NCBI GenBank assembly: GCA_025359565.1
Contig: JANYFY010000023.1
Coordinates: 1 to 64,000, forward strand
From: Gammaproteobacteria bacterium
Lineage (GTDB): Bacteria; Pseudomonadota; Gammaproteobacteria; Steroidobacterales; Steroidobacteraceae
Direction: 5' to 3'
Length of the DNA: 64,000 nucleotides
The position numbers were made by a program, and so were the translations under genes. Shown piece by piece: positions 55,197-64,000 of the stretch; positions within the stretch are counted from its first letter, which is position 1; each line of letters begins with the position of its first letter. Under the pieces are notes generated by a model, which saw only the letters and a program-made list of their open reading frames with translations, was not told the origin of the DNA and did not search any database.

Positions 55197-55573
55197 CTAC
55201 TCAGCCCATAACCCTTGGGTTTTCATTTGTTTGTCAAATCCGGTTTGGGACAAAACATCTTCAATTTCTTTGCGGGACTGACGCAACCCTAATGGTTGGG
55301 CAAGATTAGCGATTGCATAGGCAGTTACCGCTGTAATGGCGAGATTGAGACGCAACTGGCGCATATCGACTTTATCGTTGCCCAGGTACCCATCAAGTGT
55401 GGGGTGGTCGACGTCGAAGCCGCTAAAACTGAGGGTGCGAGTGCCTTCGCGATGATCGTGGTCGCATCGGGAGGGGCGGGCTCTTGCTTGCCGCTTAACC
55501 TCGCCGTTGCGCTGGTGCCAAGTCCCAAGAACACTACAGCAGCGAAAATTCGTGAATACATACCTTGTCGCAT
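55197..55573 (-). pseudogene. Small secreted-protein gene, apparently frameshifted
   Basis: Starting at 55573 (or the ATG at 55561) the reading MYSRIFAAVVFLGLGTSATA is a signal peptide, followed by LSGKQEPAPPDATTIIAKAL. In that frame the sequence soon degrades and stops. In the adjacent frame a well-formed protein continues: SGFDVDHPTLDGYLGNDKVD, MRQLRLNLAITAVTAYAIAN and LAQPLGLRQSRKEIEDVLSQ, ending TQGLWAE and a TAG at 55197. Together they would make about 125 residues. The join needs one frame change near 55440. It starts 8 bases after the TonB receptor stop, so it belonged to that operon. The family is not recognised. Confidence 0.6.
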
Positions 55574-55581
55574 ATTTGCAA

Positions 55582-57189
55582 TTAGAAAGTGTAGGTCACT
55601 CCTAAAGAAATGAAGGGTCCAATGGCACCTTGGGAATGCAACGATGGGTTCCACGGAGCAACTCCCAAAGCTCCGCCGTAAGTGGCCCAGTCAAGCGGTG
55701 CTTTCGCATTGAATAGATTTAAGACTGATCCATGAAAATTAAGATTCTTATTGACGTCAACGCGGCCATAGAGATCAAAAGTTAAGAAGTGCGCCACACT
55801 GCAACTGGTAGCCTGCGGAACAATGCCTGCGGCCAGGGCATTATTATAGTCGGACGATGCCGCACCACCGGAATTCGTTAGCGCACTTAGGCACGTGTCC
55901 TGTGGTTGTCCTGTGAAAGCAATCGCAGACGAATCTGTAATACTAAATGAGCTAATGTAGTTCGCGGTACCGGTAATCTGCCAAATTCCATGTCCGAAAC
56001 TGTTTGACCATTGTAATCGACTTTTAGGATTGCCTGTATCGCCAGAATAAAAGAACGGTCCATGAGCGCCGGCGAGATGATAGGTCGTAGTTCCTATCGT
56101 AAGATCATACTTGTTGGTATAAGACCATGTTGCTTGGGATCTAAACTCAAAATCATCGAATTTATGATCGTATTGAACCCCTACATCGAATCCACTAGTT
56201 TTGGTGGTATTAGCGTTAACGTACGAGATAGTCGTGTAACCAATCGGAGCAAACGGTGGCACTACCAGTTTAGTGGTTCCGTCCGCTTGATATTGTGGTA
56301 TCGGCGTGAAGTTGGTCCCACGCACTTGGTTTTGCGTTCCACCGCTTACTATTTGCTTATTTATTTCTATTGAATAAAAATCAAATGTTGCACTCACGTC
56401 GCGAAAAGGTTGGATGACTAGTCCGAGCGTGAACGCTTTGGAGGTTTCGGGTTTTAAATTTGCGTTGGTGCTTTGAAGACCTGGAACATTGACACTGCAT
56501 TGACCGACAAAATTTCCCGGTGCGGTGGGTACAGCACTTTTAGGACATAGTTTGTCGTCTACTGCGGACCCCGCAAAAAATGTTTGACCTGCTTGACCAT
56601 TCTCAGCGGGTCCTGGTGCCCTAAACCCTTTTGATGCAGTACCGCGAATGGCGAATTCTGGTATCGGTGTATATTTGAAACCAATCTTCGGACTGGCTGA
56701 GCCACCAGACAAATTGTAGTGATCGTAACGTACCGCGGCGTCAAGCTCTAATTGCTTGGTGATAGGTGCGAGCAATTCGCCAAAAGCGGATGCCACACGT
56801 TGTTTTCCCACCGTAAAGTTGTTACTGAAATTGTTGGTAAGTCCATTGGCAATATCGGCAGGAGCGACCGCGTATTGATCGCGCGTGAAATAGTCAACTC
56901 CGAGAGCAACAGCCATTTGCCCACCAGAGAGTTCCAGGACGTCCCGACCGATGCCCGCGTGGCCAAAAATTAATTTTGACGTGTCAGAGGTGGTCAATCG
57001 TGGCGCTACAAAGTTATTAAGGGCAGCGCTATTTTGCTGGCCGACCAAGAAAGGCGTAGTGGTGCTATTCAGCGCAATCTGCAAATTTGTCGGATTCACA
57101 TAGTTAAGCCCAGTCAATTGGAGTGCCACTTGCGTAAAGCCAAGGGAAAACTCGGTATTCCATCCTGCGGTCTTAACCGTCCAGGTCAA
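55582..57189 (-). pseudogene. TonB-dependent receptor, C-terminal barrel part (split by a frameshift)
   Basis: This frame encodes the larger barrel part of a TonB-dependent receptor (about 535 residues): LELDAAVRYDHYNLSGGSAS, IRGTASKGFRAPGPAENGQ, NLKPETSKAFTLGLVI, GQPQDTCLSAL and the proper outer-membrane ending SLGVTYTF. It lacks a signal and plug; those are in the overlapping frame at 57173-58453. The join is at about 57175-57185, where SYRAVIDLDG in one frame should continue as TVKTAGWNTEFSLGF in this one. A one-base change restores a single receptor of about 955 residues. It may be a true pseudogene or a sequencing error. Confidence 0.8.
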
Positions 57190-58453
57190 TTACTGCACGG
57201 TAGGACTTGGCGTCTGTCTGAGTGATAGTTCCCTGGCCGAGATTCAAAAAAGTGTAGGTTAAGTTGCCGACGGACAGACCCGTACCGGTCGGATAGGACG
57301 GGTTAGTACTCGGAATAGTAGTGGGTGGTACTGGATCTAGAAATGTCGGTGCTACGCCTGGGCCGACGGGCACACCTTGAAACCCTCCCACAAAGGCGCG
57401 AGACGGTCCGCTAACCTGTTGGGATTTGCCTTCGAAGTAACCGCCCTCAATAGTCATGCGCCAGTCGGCTGCAAGATTTTGCGTGAAACGACCCACTAAA
57501 TTGGTGTTTTGTGTGGGAGGTTGAATTTCGTCCCAATTATCCTGGTAAGTGCACTGATTTGCAGCAAATTTTGTCGCGTTGCAGCCCGGCATGAAACCGG
57601 TGATATTCCCGTTGGTATCAGTCACATACCCAGTTCCCGAGCGAGGCAACCCACCGACTATAATATTTTGGACACCGGCAGTGACGTCAACACCGCCCGA
57701 TGAGGTGAAATCGGTTTGGGTAAATATTCCACCACGATCGTTAAATTTAATTTCTTTTTGCTTACGGAACTCAGCCGATAAATAAAAATTGTGGCCGTCG
57801 CTGGGTAGATCACCCATACCCCAGATAGCTGAGGTATGCAGTTGCGCTCCATCGCGATGACTAGAAAGCCCGCCGTCAGCTGTAATGCTTGCGCCTTGAT
57901 AACTTTTCTTCAACATAATATTAACAACCCCCGCAATCGCGTCTGAGCCGTAGATTGCGGATGCACCGTCTTTCAATATCTCAACTTTCTCGATTGCATC
58001 GAAGGGTAGATTCGACACGTCGACAAAAGAACGTTGCCCGTCATCACCGATGGGGTAGGGCGCGGTGCGATGACCATCGATCAACACCAACGTAGCGCCT
58101 ACATTTAAGCCGCGCAGGGCAATGCCGGCAGCGCCGCTCGCGAATGCGCCCGAGAAACCTTGTGACAGAGTTCCTTGGCCGTTAGCAGTCAAATTATGGA
58201 GAACATCTTGAATGCTGGTGTACCCAGATTCGTGAAGCTGTTCGGCTGTTAAAACCTCCAGAGGGCTCGCCGTCTCGGTATCGGTGCGACGAATATGGGA
58301 TCCAGTAACCACTACTTCTTCCAGTGTTTGGCTCGATTTCTCAGGGCGATCCGCCGCAATACTGCTACTTCCCGATAGCAAGAGTGCGGCGCACCCACTG
58401 GTCATGATAAGTGCAAGGATCGTGCGGCCAATATTTAAATTACAACTAATCAT
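57173..58453 (-). pseudogene. TonB-dependent receptor, signal and plug part (split by a frameshift)
   Basis: The N-terminal 426 residues of the receptor whose barrel lies at 55582-57189. It has a signal (TILALIMTSGCAALLLSGSS), a TonB box (QTLEEVVVTGSHIRRTDTET), a plug domain (NVGATLVLIDGHRTAPYP, LPFDAIEKVEILKDGASAIY, GSDAIAGVVNIMLKKSYQG) and the first barrel strands. The plug style (GSHIRR, DGASAIYGSDAIAGVVN) is that of the large Caulobacter/Xanthomonas-type receptors for oligomers or peptides. It ends early at a TAA (57173-57175) just after SYRAVIDLDG. An amidase gene lies upstream on the same strand. Confidence 0.82.
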
Positions 58454-58569
58454 CGGCGGTTTTCCCCTTAAAGCTATTCTTCGAGCGTTATCCCTGAGCG
58501 TCGAGTTTTACAGTAGCACAGATACTGTTCGGAGAGAAAATTCTGGATGGACATAAAACCATGCAACGG

Positions 58570-58597
58570 TTGCTCAATAATTTTTTTCATTGAGCAA
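58570..58597. promoter_or_regulatory. Perfect 9-bp inverted repeat between amidase and TonB receptor genes
   Basis: TTGCTCAAT (58570-58578) and ATTGAGCAA (58589-58597) are perfect inverted copies around a 10-base A/T-rich loop. It lies 12 bases past the amidase stop and about 117 bases before the receptor start. As RNA it forms a stable small hairpin, but no T-run follows on the minus strand. It may be an operator or an RNA processing/attenuation hairpin rather than a classic terminator. Confidence 0.55.
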
Positions 58598-58608
58598 ATG
58601 GGAAAGGG

Positions 58609-60219
58609 TTAAACGCTCGCTAGAAACCGTGGGACGCGCCGTCCTTTTGCGACATGCTCAAAACCCGACGCCAGTTTAAATAGTGTAGGTTCGCTAAAAG
58701 CGGTGCTGAAGAACGATAAGCCTACTGGTAAACCTTGATACATTCCGCAGGGTACGGTGACGTGCGGGTAGCCGGCAATTGCAGCCGGTGATGAACAGCC
58801 GCCAGTGTCGTAGTCACCGTTCACGGGGTCTATCAGCCAAGCAGGACCGGACGTCAACGAAACAATAGCGTCTAATTTATGTTGGTTGAGAACCGCGTCA
58901 ATACCCTTAGTGCGAGTGGTTTTGAGGCACTCAGCACGCGCCTCTTGGTAGGCCGCTTCATCAAGTGAGCCCTTTGCTTGCGCTTGGCGTAAGAGTTCTT
59001 GATCAAATAGCCGCAGTTCCGTGGCGGAGTGGGCCTCATTAAAGCGAATCAAATCGGCGAGTGTGTGTATTGCAAATGTGCTGGGTAGTCGGGCAAGATA
59101 ATCGTTCAAATTGGCTTTAAATTCGTAGAGTAAAACGGTCGATTCGGGCGCCGACCAGGTGCCATGCGTTTCCATATCGGCTGGGTCTACGATAATGGCG
59201 CCGGCTTGTTTAAGGGTAGCAACCGCATGATCAAGATGATGATCGAGGGATGCGTTATCGGCAAAGAATTTGCGCGCAATCCCGAGTCGCGCGCCGCGTA
59301 ATCCGTCGTTATTCAGGAATCGGGTGTAATCGCTTTCAAACCGCTCGCCCACCGCGCTACTGGCTGAATCACTGCCATCTTTTCCACTCATCACACTTAG
59401 CATTATCGCGGCATCATGCACACTGCGCGCGAGCGGGCCCGCCGTATCTTGGCTGTGAGAGATGGGCACCATACCGGTACGGCTTACAAGGCCTACGGTA
59501 GGTTTAAAACCCACAATGCCGTTGATGGACGCGGGACTTACAATAGACCCGTCAGTCTCAGATCCCACTGCAACGGCACAGAGATTGGCAGCCACTGCGA
59601 TCGCGGAGCCTGAGCTTGATCCGGAAGGGGTGCGATTTAGCGCATAGGGATTGCGTGCTTGACCCCCGCGCGCGCTCCAGCCGCTCGAAGAATGAGTAGA
59701 GCGGAAATTGGCCCACTCGCTAAGATTGGTCTTACCGAGAATGATGGCACCCGCTGCACGCAGCTTGGCGATCAATGGTGCGTCTTGGGCGGCATACCAG
59801 CCTTCAAGTGCCAATGATCCTGCGGTTGTCATCAGATGATCCGCTGTTTCGATATTGTCCTTAATCAATATCGGTATGCCATGCAACGGTCCGCGCGGGC
59901 CTCGTTGTTGACGTTCTTCATCAAGAGCGGCAGCTATTTTTAGGGCCCTCACGTTGATCTCCAGAACTGCCCTTAAGTTGGGGCCTTGTCGGTTTAAGGC
60001 CTCAATGCGATTGAGGTACAGCTGTGTCAGCTGCAGTGATGTTAACCTGCCGTTCGTGTACGCTTCAGCAATCGCGCTGATGGACAGTTCTTCGGCGGTC
60101 ACAGCGGTGATGGGAGTGCGTTTGATACTTGTGCGCTTCGCTGTGGCTAGTCTTGGAGCGCTGAGCGCGGTTTCAGCAGTCGCTAGCGCCGAAGTAATTA
60201 TAAAATATCGCCGGTTCAT
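58609..60219 (-). CDS. Amidase-signature-family amidase, probably exported
   Basis: The 536-residue product carries the Ser-Ser-Lys triad of the amidase signature family: Lys in IPILIKDNIETADH, the cis-Ser region in NRTPSGSSSGSAIAVAANL and the nucleophile region in VGSETDGSIVSPASINGIVG. The N-terminus MNRRYFIITSALATAETALS suggests export with a twin-Arg-like start. Such enzymes hydrolyse amides, including peptide amides and aryl or fatty amides. It lies upstream of the TonB receptor on the same strand, suggesting that imported or periplasmic amides are the substrate. It is divergent from the HExxH protein with 17 bases between starts. Confidence 0.87.
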   Translation of the reverse strand: MNRRYFIITSALATAETALSAPRLATAKRTSIKRTPITAVTAEELSISAIAEAYTNGRLTSLQLTQLYLNRIEALNRQGPNLRAVLEINVRALKIAAALDEERQQRGPRGPLHGIPILIKDNIETADHLMTTAGSLALEGWYAAQDAPLIAKLRAAGAIILGKTNLSEWANFRSTHSSSGWSARGGQARNPYALNRTPSGSSSGSAIAVAANLCAVAVGSETDGSIVSPASINGIVGFKPTVGLVSRTGMVPISHSQDTAGPLARSVHDAAIMLSVMSGKDGSDSASSAVGERFESDYTRFLNNDGLRGARLGIARKFFADNASLDHHLDHAVATLKQAGAIIVDPADMETHGTWSAPESTVLLYEFKANLNDYLARLPSTFAIHTLADLIRFNEAHSATELRLFDQELLRQAQAKGSLDEAAYQEARAECLKTTRTKGIDAVLNQHKLDAIVSLTSGPAWLIDPVNGDYDTGGCSSPAAIAGYPHVTVPCGMYQGLPVGLSFFSTAFSEPTLFKLASGFEHVAKGRRVPRFLASV

Positions 60220-60236
60220 TCGATGAGGATAGTCAT

Positions 60237-61037
60237 TTGCAGGCCGTAACTCAATCAGAAACGCCTCGAGGCGGCTTTAAACAGCTACGCGTCATGATAT
60301 TGCTATTAATTTTATTAGTCGTAAGCGTTACGACTTGCCAGACTCGTTTTCGCACGACTCGGTGGCGTCAACCCGTGTATGTGGCTATTTACCCTATTGC
60401 GGCTGACAACAGCCCAGTGACGGGACGCTACGTCGCGGCCCTTGATGCGGAGTATTTTAAATCGATTGATCGTTTCTTTACGCGTGAGGCAGTGCGGTAT
60501 CATCTTGAGACCGATGAGCCGGTTAGGACTCGACTGCGCGGGGCGCTACGCGAACTTCCCCCGCCACTTCCTGATACAGGTTTGTTGTCGACGGCCTTTT
60601 GGAGTTTACGACTGCGCTATTGGGCTTGGCGGATGAGTAGGACGGCATCGGAACCTGCGGATATTCGGATGTTTGTACTCTTTCATGATCCAGCGCTCAC
60701 GCCAACAGTGCCGCATTCTCTCGGTCTCGCTAAAGGACTCATCGGCGTGGTGTATGCGTTTGCGGCACCGACCATGGGTGGCGAGAACTGCGTGGTGATC
60801 GCGCACGAAATGCTACATACCGTGGGTGCGACCGATAAATATCGCGTGGGCGATAATGCGCCGCGTTTCCCGGACGGTTTCGGTGATCCCGCGCAAAATC
60901 CCTTGTATCCGCAGCAGGTGGCGGAGCTAATGGCCGGACGAATAATGCTGGCGGCCGATCGATGGCAACAGGTCGCGAGTCTCGACGAGGTTGTAGTGGG
61001 ACGCGCTACTGCGTTGGAAATACGCTGGGTACATTGA
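60237..61037 (+). CDS. Membrane-anchored zinc-metalloprotease-like protein
   Basis: The TTG at 60237 is preceded by GAGGA at a good distance, and no better start is present. The 266-residue product has one N-terminal membrane segment (LRVMILLLILLVVSVTTC), so most of it should be periplasmic. The metal-binding motif HEMLH is at residues 190-194, extended as HTVGATDKY, which resembles zincin HExxHxxG patterns with Asp200 as a possible third ligand. The preceding YAFAAPTMGGENCVVI is a strand typical before such helices. I cannot name the family. It converges with uvrA, two bases apart. Confidence 0.65.
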   Translation: MQAVTQSETPRGGFKQLRVMILLLILLVVSVTTCQTRFRTTRWRQPVYVAIYPIAADNSPVTGRYVAALDAEYFKSIDRFFTREAVRYHLETDEPVRTRLRGALRELPPPLPDTGLLSTAFWSLRLRYWAWRMSRTASEPADIRMFVLFHDPALTPTVPHSLGLAKGLIGVVYAFAAPTMGGENCVVIAHEMLHTVGATDKYRVGDNAPRFPDGFGDPAQNPLYPQQVAELMAGRIMLAADRWQQVASLDEVVVGRATALEIRWVH

Positions 61038-61038
61038 A

Positions 61039-64000
61039 CTAGTCCGCGCCTCGTTCAGCTAAAAATTCGCCGAGTATCTTAGCGGTATGACTTTGCTTGG
61101 ATTTTCGCACGACGGCCTCTGGGTTACCTTCGGCAACGATGCGTCCGCCGCCGCTACCGCCTTCGGGTCCTAGGTCGATGATCCAGTCGGCAGCCGCCAT
61201 GACATCGAGATTATGCTCGATGACGACCACCGTATTACCCGAAGAGACTAAGCGCTGCATCACGAGGATCAGTTTTTCGACATCCGCCATGTGTAAACCG
61301 ACAGTTGGCTCATCTAGCACGTATAGGGTGTGTTGCGCTTCGCGGCGCGCGATGTCTTGGCCCAGCGCATCCGTGCGAACTTTGGCGAGTTCGGTGACTA
61401 GTTTGATACGCTGACTTTCCCCGCCTGAAAGAGTAGGGCTGGCTTGACCTAGGCTTAAATAGCCTAACCCCACGTCTGCCAACAAATTAACGGCGTGATT
61501 AACGCCCCGCTGTGCAGCAAAGAATTTGACGGCTTCGTCGACACTCATTTTGAGTACCTCGCCGATGCTCTTATCCTTAAATAAAATAGCCAGCGTTTCG
61601 GGGTTGAAGCGCTGACCCCCGCACACATCACAAAGAATTTGTACGTCGGGAAGGAAATTCATTTCAATGCGCTGCATTCCCTGACCTTCGCAGGCTGCGC
61701 AGCGGCCGCTCGCCGTATTAAACGAAAATCGGCTGGTAGTGAAACCTCGCATGCGAGCTTCGGTAGTCTCGGCATAAATTTTGCGGATGGCATCCCAAAA
61801 CCCAATGTAGGTCGCTGGGCATGAACGCGGCGTCTTGCCGATCGGTGTTTGATCAACTTCGAGTACGCGACTTACATTCTGCCAACCATTGATCGCTTCA
61901 CAGCCAGATAAGGGAATCTCAGTTCCCATACGAACGCTGGATCGCACGCGGGGGCGATGGCCGCTGGCCGATAAGAGGCGCTTAACATTTCCGAGTAATA
62001 CGTCGCGAGCTAACGATGATTTGCCGGAGCCTGATACGCCGGTTATTACACTGAGTCGTGCGAGTGGAATACGGGCATTGACCTTGCGTAAGTTATTAAG
62101 CGTGGCACCGCGGATTTGCAAGGACGGCGTATCCTTAGCAACGACGCGACGTGCCGCGCGCGAATGCGTTAGCGGTTTGGCTAGACACTGTCCTGTGACC
62201 GACTGCGGCAACAGCATGAGCTGCGCCGCCGTGCCTTCAGCCACGACGCGTCCGCCACGGGCGCCGGCGCCCGGGCCTAAATCGATGACATGATCAGCGC
62301 GGCGGATGGTGTCTTCGTCGTGTTCCACCACGATTAACGTATTGCCCTTGATGCGTAGCTTATCCAAGGTATTTAGCAAGGCAAAATTGTCACGCGGATG
62401 GAGCCCAATAGTGGGTTCGTCCAACACGTAACAGACACCTTGCAAATTAGAACCTAGTTGAGCGGCGAGTCGAATGCGTTGCGCTTCTCCTCCAGAGAGA
62501 GTCGGCGCTGCGCGGCTTAACTGTAAGTAGCCGAGGCCGACATCGCATAGGAATTCGGTACGTGCTATCAGTTCGGCGAGCAAATCGCGAGCGATCTGTT
62601 GTTCGCGGCCTTCAAGGTTGAGTTTTGCAAGATTGGCGGCAAAATCTTGCAGCGAAAGGTCAGTCAGAGTTGCAAGTGATTTTTCCCGAAAAAGAACACG
62701 CCGTGCTACTGGATTTAGACGTTGGCCCTCACAGGCTTCGCACTTTTTGGCCGGCTCTAGGTTATCCCAAATTGACTCTTCACCACTATTTTCGGCATCG
62801 AATTCTGCAAGCTCAAGCCCAGTGCCAAAGCAAGTCTTACACCAACCATGTTTTGAGTTGAACGAAAATAATCGTGGGTCGAGTTCTGGAAACCCGGCGC
62901 CGCAAGAAGGACAGGCGCGCTTAGTTGAGTGCACGCTAACGTTTAAGGGTTTCGCGATATTAAACACTTGCACTACGTCGCGGCCGTGTTGTAGCGCTTG
63001 CTTAAGAGCGTTGCGCAGCTCCGGCTCGCGGTTCCTAAGTACGGTGAGTGTGGCGATGGGAAGCTCGATGCTGTGCTCGACAAATCTGTCCAAGCGTGGC
63101 CATTTTGCCGTCGGCAGCAGTTTTCCATCGACGCGTAGATGTTCAAAGCCCTTGCCGCGAGCCCATTTTGCAAGTGCCGTATAAAGCCCTTTGCGCGCCA
63201 CAATCAGAGGCGCTAGTAGAGTCACGGTTTGCCCGCGGTAATCTTTTAAAAGCCATGCCGCGATAGCATCTTCTGATTGCGGTTCAATCGGCACATCGCA
63301 GGTCGGGCAATACTGAACCCCGAGCTTGACGTATAACAGTCGTAGGAAATGATAGATCTCGGTGAGTGTCGCTACTGTGCTCTTAATTCCGCCGCGACTG
63401 GTACGTTGTTCAATGGCAACAGTGGGTGGGATACCAAAAATCGCGTCTACATCGGGTCGGGAAGCGGGTTGCACAAACTGTCGCGCATAAGCATTGAGGG
63501 ACTCTAAGTAACGTCGCTGTCCCTCGGCAAATAAAATATCGAAAGCCAGAGTACTCTTGCCACTGCCCGACACGCCAGTGATAACCGTAAACTGATCGCG
63601 AGCTAGATCCACATCAATGTCTTGTAAGTTGTGTTCGCGCGCACCGCGAATTTGGATGGACGTGGCGGCAGCGTTGCGGTACTCGCCTGGAGCCGCACTG
63701 TCACGTACGGCGTCAGCGGGCGTAAACACAGTCTCAGCAGCTCGTAACGCCTGGCCGGTGTACGAGCCCGGAATGTTGATGATCTGGTTCGGCGTGCCAA
63801 TGCCAATGACAGCACCACCCGTCTCGCCGCCCTCGGGGCCTAAGTCTATGATCCAGTCGGATGCGCGTATTACATCCAAATTGTGTTCGATCACCACGAG
63901 TGAGTGACCCGCGGCTATTAATTGACGGAACGCACGCAGTAGTTTGGCAACATCGTCGAAGTGCAGGCCGGTGGTTGGTTCGTCAAAGAGAAAAAGAGTG
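61039..64000 (-). CDS. uvrA: Double-length UvrA-type excision nuclease ATPase, 5' part beyond the right edge
   Basis: The frame stays open to the right edge, giving at least 986 residues. The part nearest the edge is the end of one UvrA unit (TLFLFDEPTTGLHFDDV, SLVVIEHNLDVIRASDWIID). A linker and then a complete second UvrA unit follow. The second unit has a first ATP site (ITGVSGSGKSTLAFDILFAE), the zinc Cys sets (CPTCDVPIEP, CPSCGAGFPELDP, CEACEGQRLNP), AAPTLSGGEAQRIRLA, YVLDEPTIGLHPRD, a second Walker A (VITGVSGSGKSSLARDVL), CAACEGQGMQ, CDVCGGQRFN, ASPTLSGGESQRIKLV and YVLDEPTVGLHMAD. The whole protein should be about twice the normal 940 residues. UvrA finds bulky DNA damage for repair. 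Confidence 0.9.
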   Translation of the reverse strand, partial: TLFLFDEPTTGLHFDDVAKLLRAFRQLIAAGHSLVVIEHNLDVIRASDWIIDLGPEGGETGGAVIGIGTPNQIINIPGSYTGQALRAAETVFTPADAVRDSAAPGEYRNAAATSIQIRGAREHNLQDIDVDLARDQFTVITGVSGSGKSTLAFDILFAEGQRRYLESLNAYARQFVQPASRPDVDAIFGIPPTVAIEQRTSRGGIKSTVATLTEIYHFLRLLYVKLGVQYCPTCDVPIEPQSEDAIAAWLLKDYRGQTVTLLAPLIVARKGLYTALAKWARGKGFEHLRVDGKLLPTAKWPRLDRFVEHSIELPIATLTVLRNREPELRNALKQALQHGRDVVQVFNIAKPLNVSVHSTKRACPSCGAGFPELDPRLFSFNSKHGWCKTCFGTGLELAEFDAENSGEESIWDNLEPAKKCEACEGQRLNPVARRVLFREKSLATLTDLSLQDFAANLAKLNLEGREQQIARDLLAELIARTEFLCDVGLGYLQLSRAAPTLSGGEAQRIRLAAQLGSNLQGVCYVLDEPTIGLHPRDNFALLNTLDKLRIKGNTLIVVEHDEDTIRRADHVIDLGPGAGARGGRVVAEGTAAQLMLLPQSVTGQCLAKPLTHSRAARRVVAKDTPSLQIRGATLNNLRKVNARIPLARLSVITGVSGSGKSSLARDVLLGNVKRLLSASGHRPRVRSSVRMGTEIPLSGCEAINGWQNVSRVLEVDQTPIGKTPRSCPATYIGFWDAIRKIYAETTEARMRGFTTSRFSFNTASGRCAACEGQGMQRIEMNFLPDVQILCDVCGGQRFNPETLAILFKDKSIGEVLKMSVDEAVKFFAAQRGVNHAVNLLADVGLGYLSLGQASPTLSGGESQRIKLVTELAKVRTDALGQDIARREAQHTLYVLDEPTVGLHMADVEKLILVMQRLVSSGNTVVVIEHNLDVMAAADWIIDLGPEGGSGGGRIVAEGNPEAVVRKSKQSHTAKILGEFLAERGAD

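Noticed and set aside
62618-63184. A 188-codon plus-strand frame
   Set aside because: It lies entirely antisense inside uvrA, whose coding signature and motifs are unmistakable.
1-64000. tRNA, rRNA, CRISPR array or prophage genes
   Set aside because: I looked through the gaps between genes and saw no cloverleaf, spaced repeat array or phage structural gene; a tRNA-detection run would be decisive.

Overview
The window reads as a chromosomal segment of a free-living gammaproteobacterium, most like the Steroidobacterales/Xanthomonadales/Nevskiales group. This is inferred from gene content, not from a database search: an opgG-opgH glucan operon, birA followed by a SPOR-domain gene, several TonB-dependent receptors, Tat- and Sec-exported peptidases, a split glycine decarboxylase (gcvPA/gcvPB) and a double-length UvrA. 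I see no rRNA, tRNA, CRISPR array, plasmid replication gene or prophage module.

Layout. (1) 1-2059: the 5' part of a DD35E transposase running off the left edge, two 24-bp direct repeats at the presumed element end, and an unrecognised 241-aa gene. (2) 2084-3820: a lipoprotein with three IPT/TIG domains, whose C-terminal module recurs in a second TIG protein at 35207-36547. (3) 4058-10923, minus strand: an osmoregulated periplasmic glucan operon (opgG, opgH, opgD-like) ending in a GT39-type membrane glycosyltransferase. (4) 10933-13624: plsY, birA, SPOR protein and a small membrane protein in one tight operon; the usual birA neighbour coaX sits 30 kb away. (5) 14301-26047: Tat-exported M24 peptidase, LolA-like protein, Asp-box/sortilin-like secreted protein, TonB-dependent receptor, a second Asp-box protein and ferrochelatase, all on the plus strand. 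(6) 26065-30167, minus strand: B12-binding radical SAM protein, rhomboid protease, SUMF1-fold protein and a small membrane protein. (7) 30367-34984: tandem glycine riboswitch controlling gcvT-gcvH-gcvPA-gcvPB. (8) 36548-37374: gene debris, including a TonB receptor reduced to its two ends. (9) 37389-44755: mrdA, then a polyamine locus (agmatinase, APC permease, acetylpolyamine-type deacetylase) and an S9 peptidase. (10) 44759-55170: coaX, exported methyltransferase, GT9 heptosyltransferase, divergent glgC/glgA, a desaturase/TIM-barrel/GT39 operon, maiA and a DsbA-like gene. (11) 55197-61037: a TonB receptor split by a frameshift, a small secreted-protein gene also frameshifted, an amidase and a membrane-anchored HExxH protein. 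(12) 61039-64000: the C-terminal part of a double-length UvrA that runs off the right edge.

Working together: the glycine cleavage genes form a self-contained glycine-induced unit. The opg genes build and decorate periplasmic glucan. Region 5 and region 11 each pair an outer-membrane receptor with exported hydrolases, which suggests uptake and breakdown of peptides or amides. The polyamine locus would take up and deacetylate polyamines and convert agmatine to putrescine. The best candidates for something undescribed are the Asp-box/TonB cluster (region 5), the paired TIG secreted proteins, and the internally deleted and frameshifted TonB receptors. The strongest regulatory element is the glycine riboswitch with its visible expression platform.
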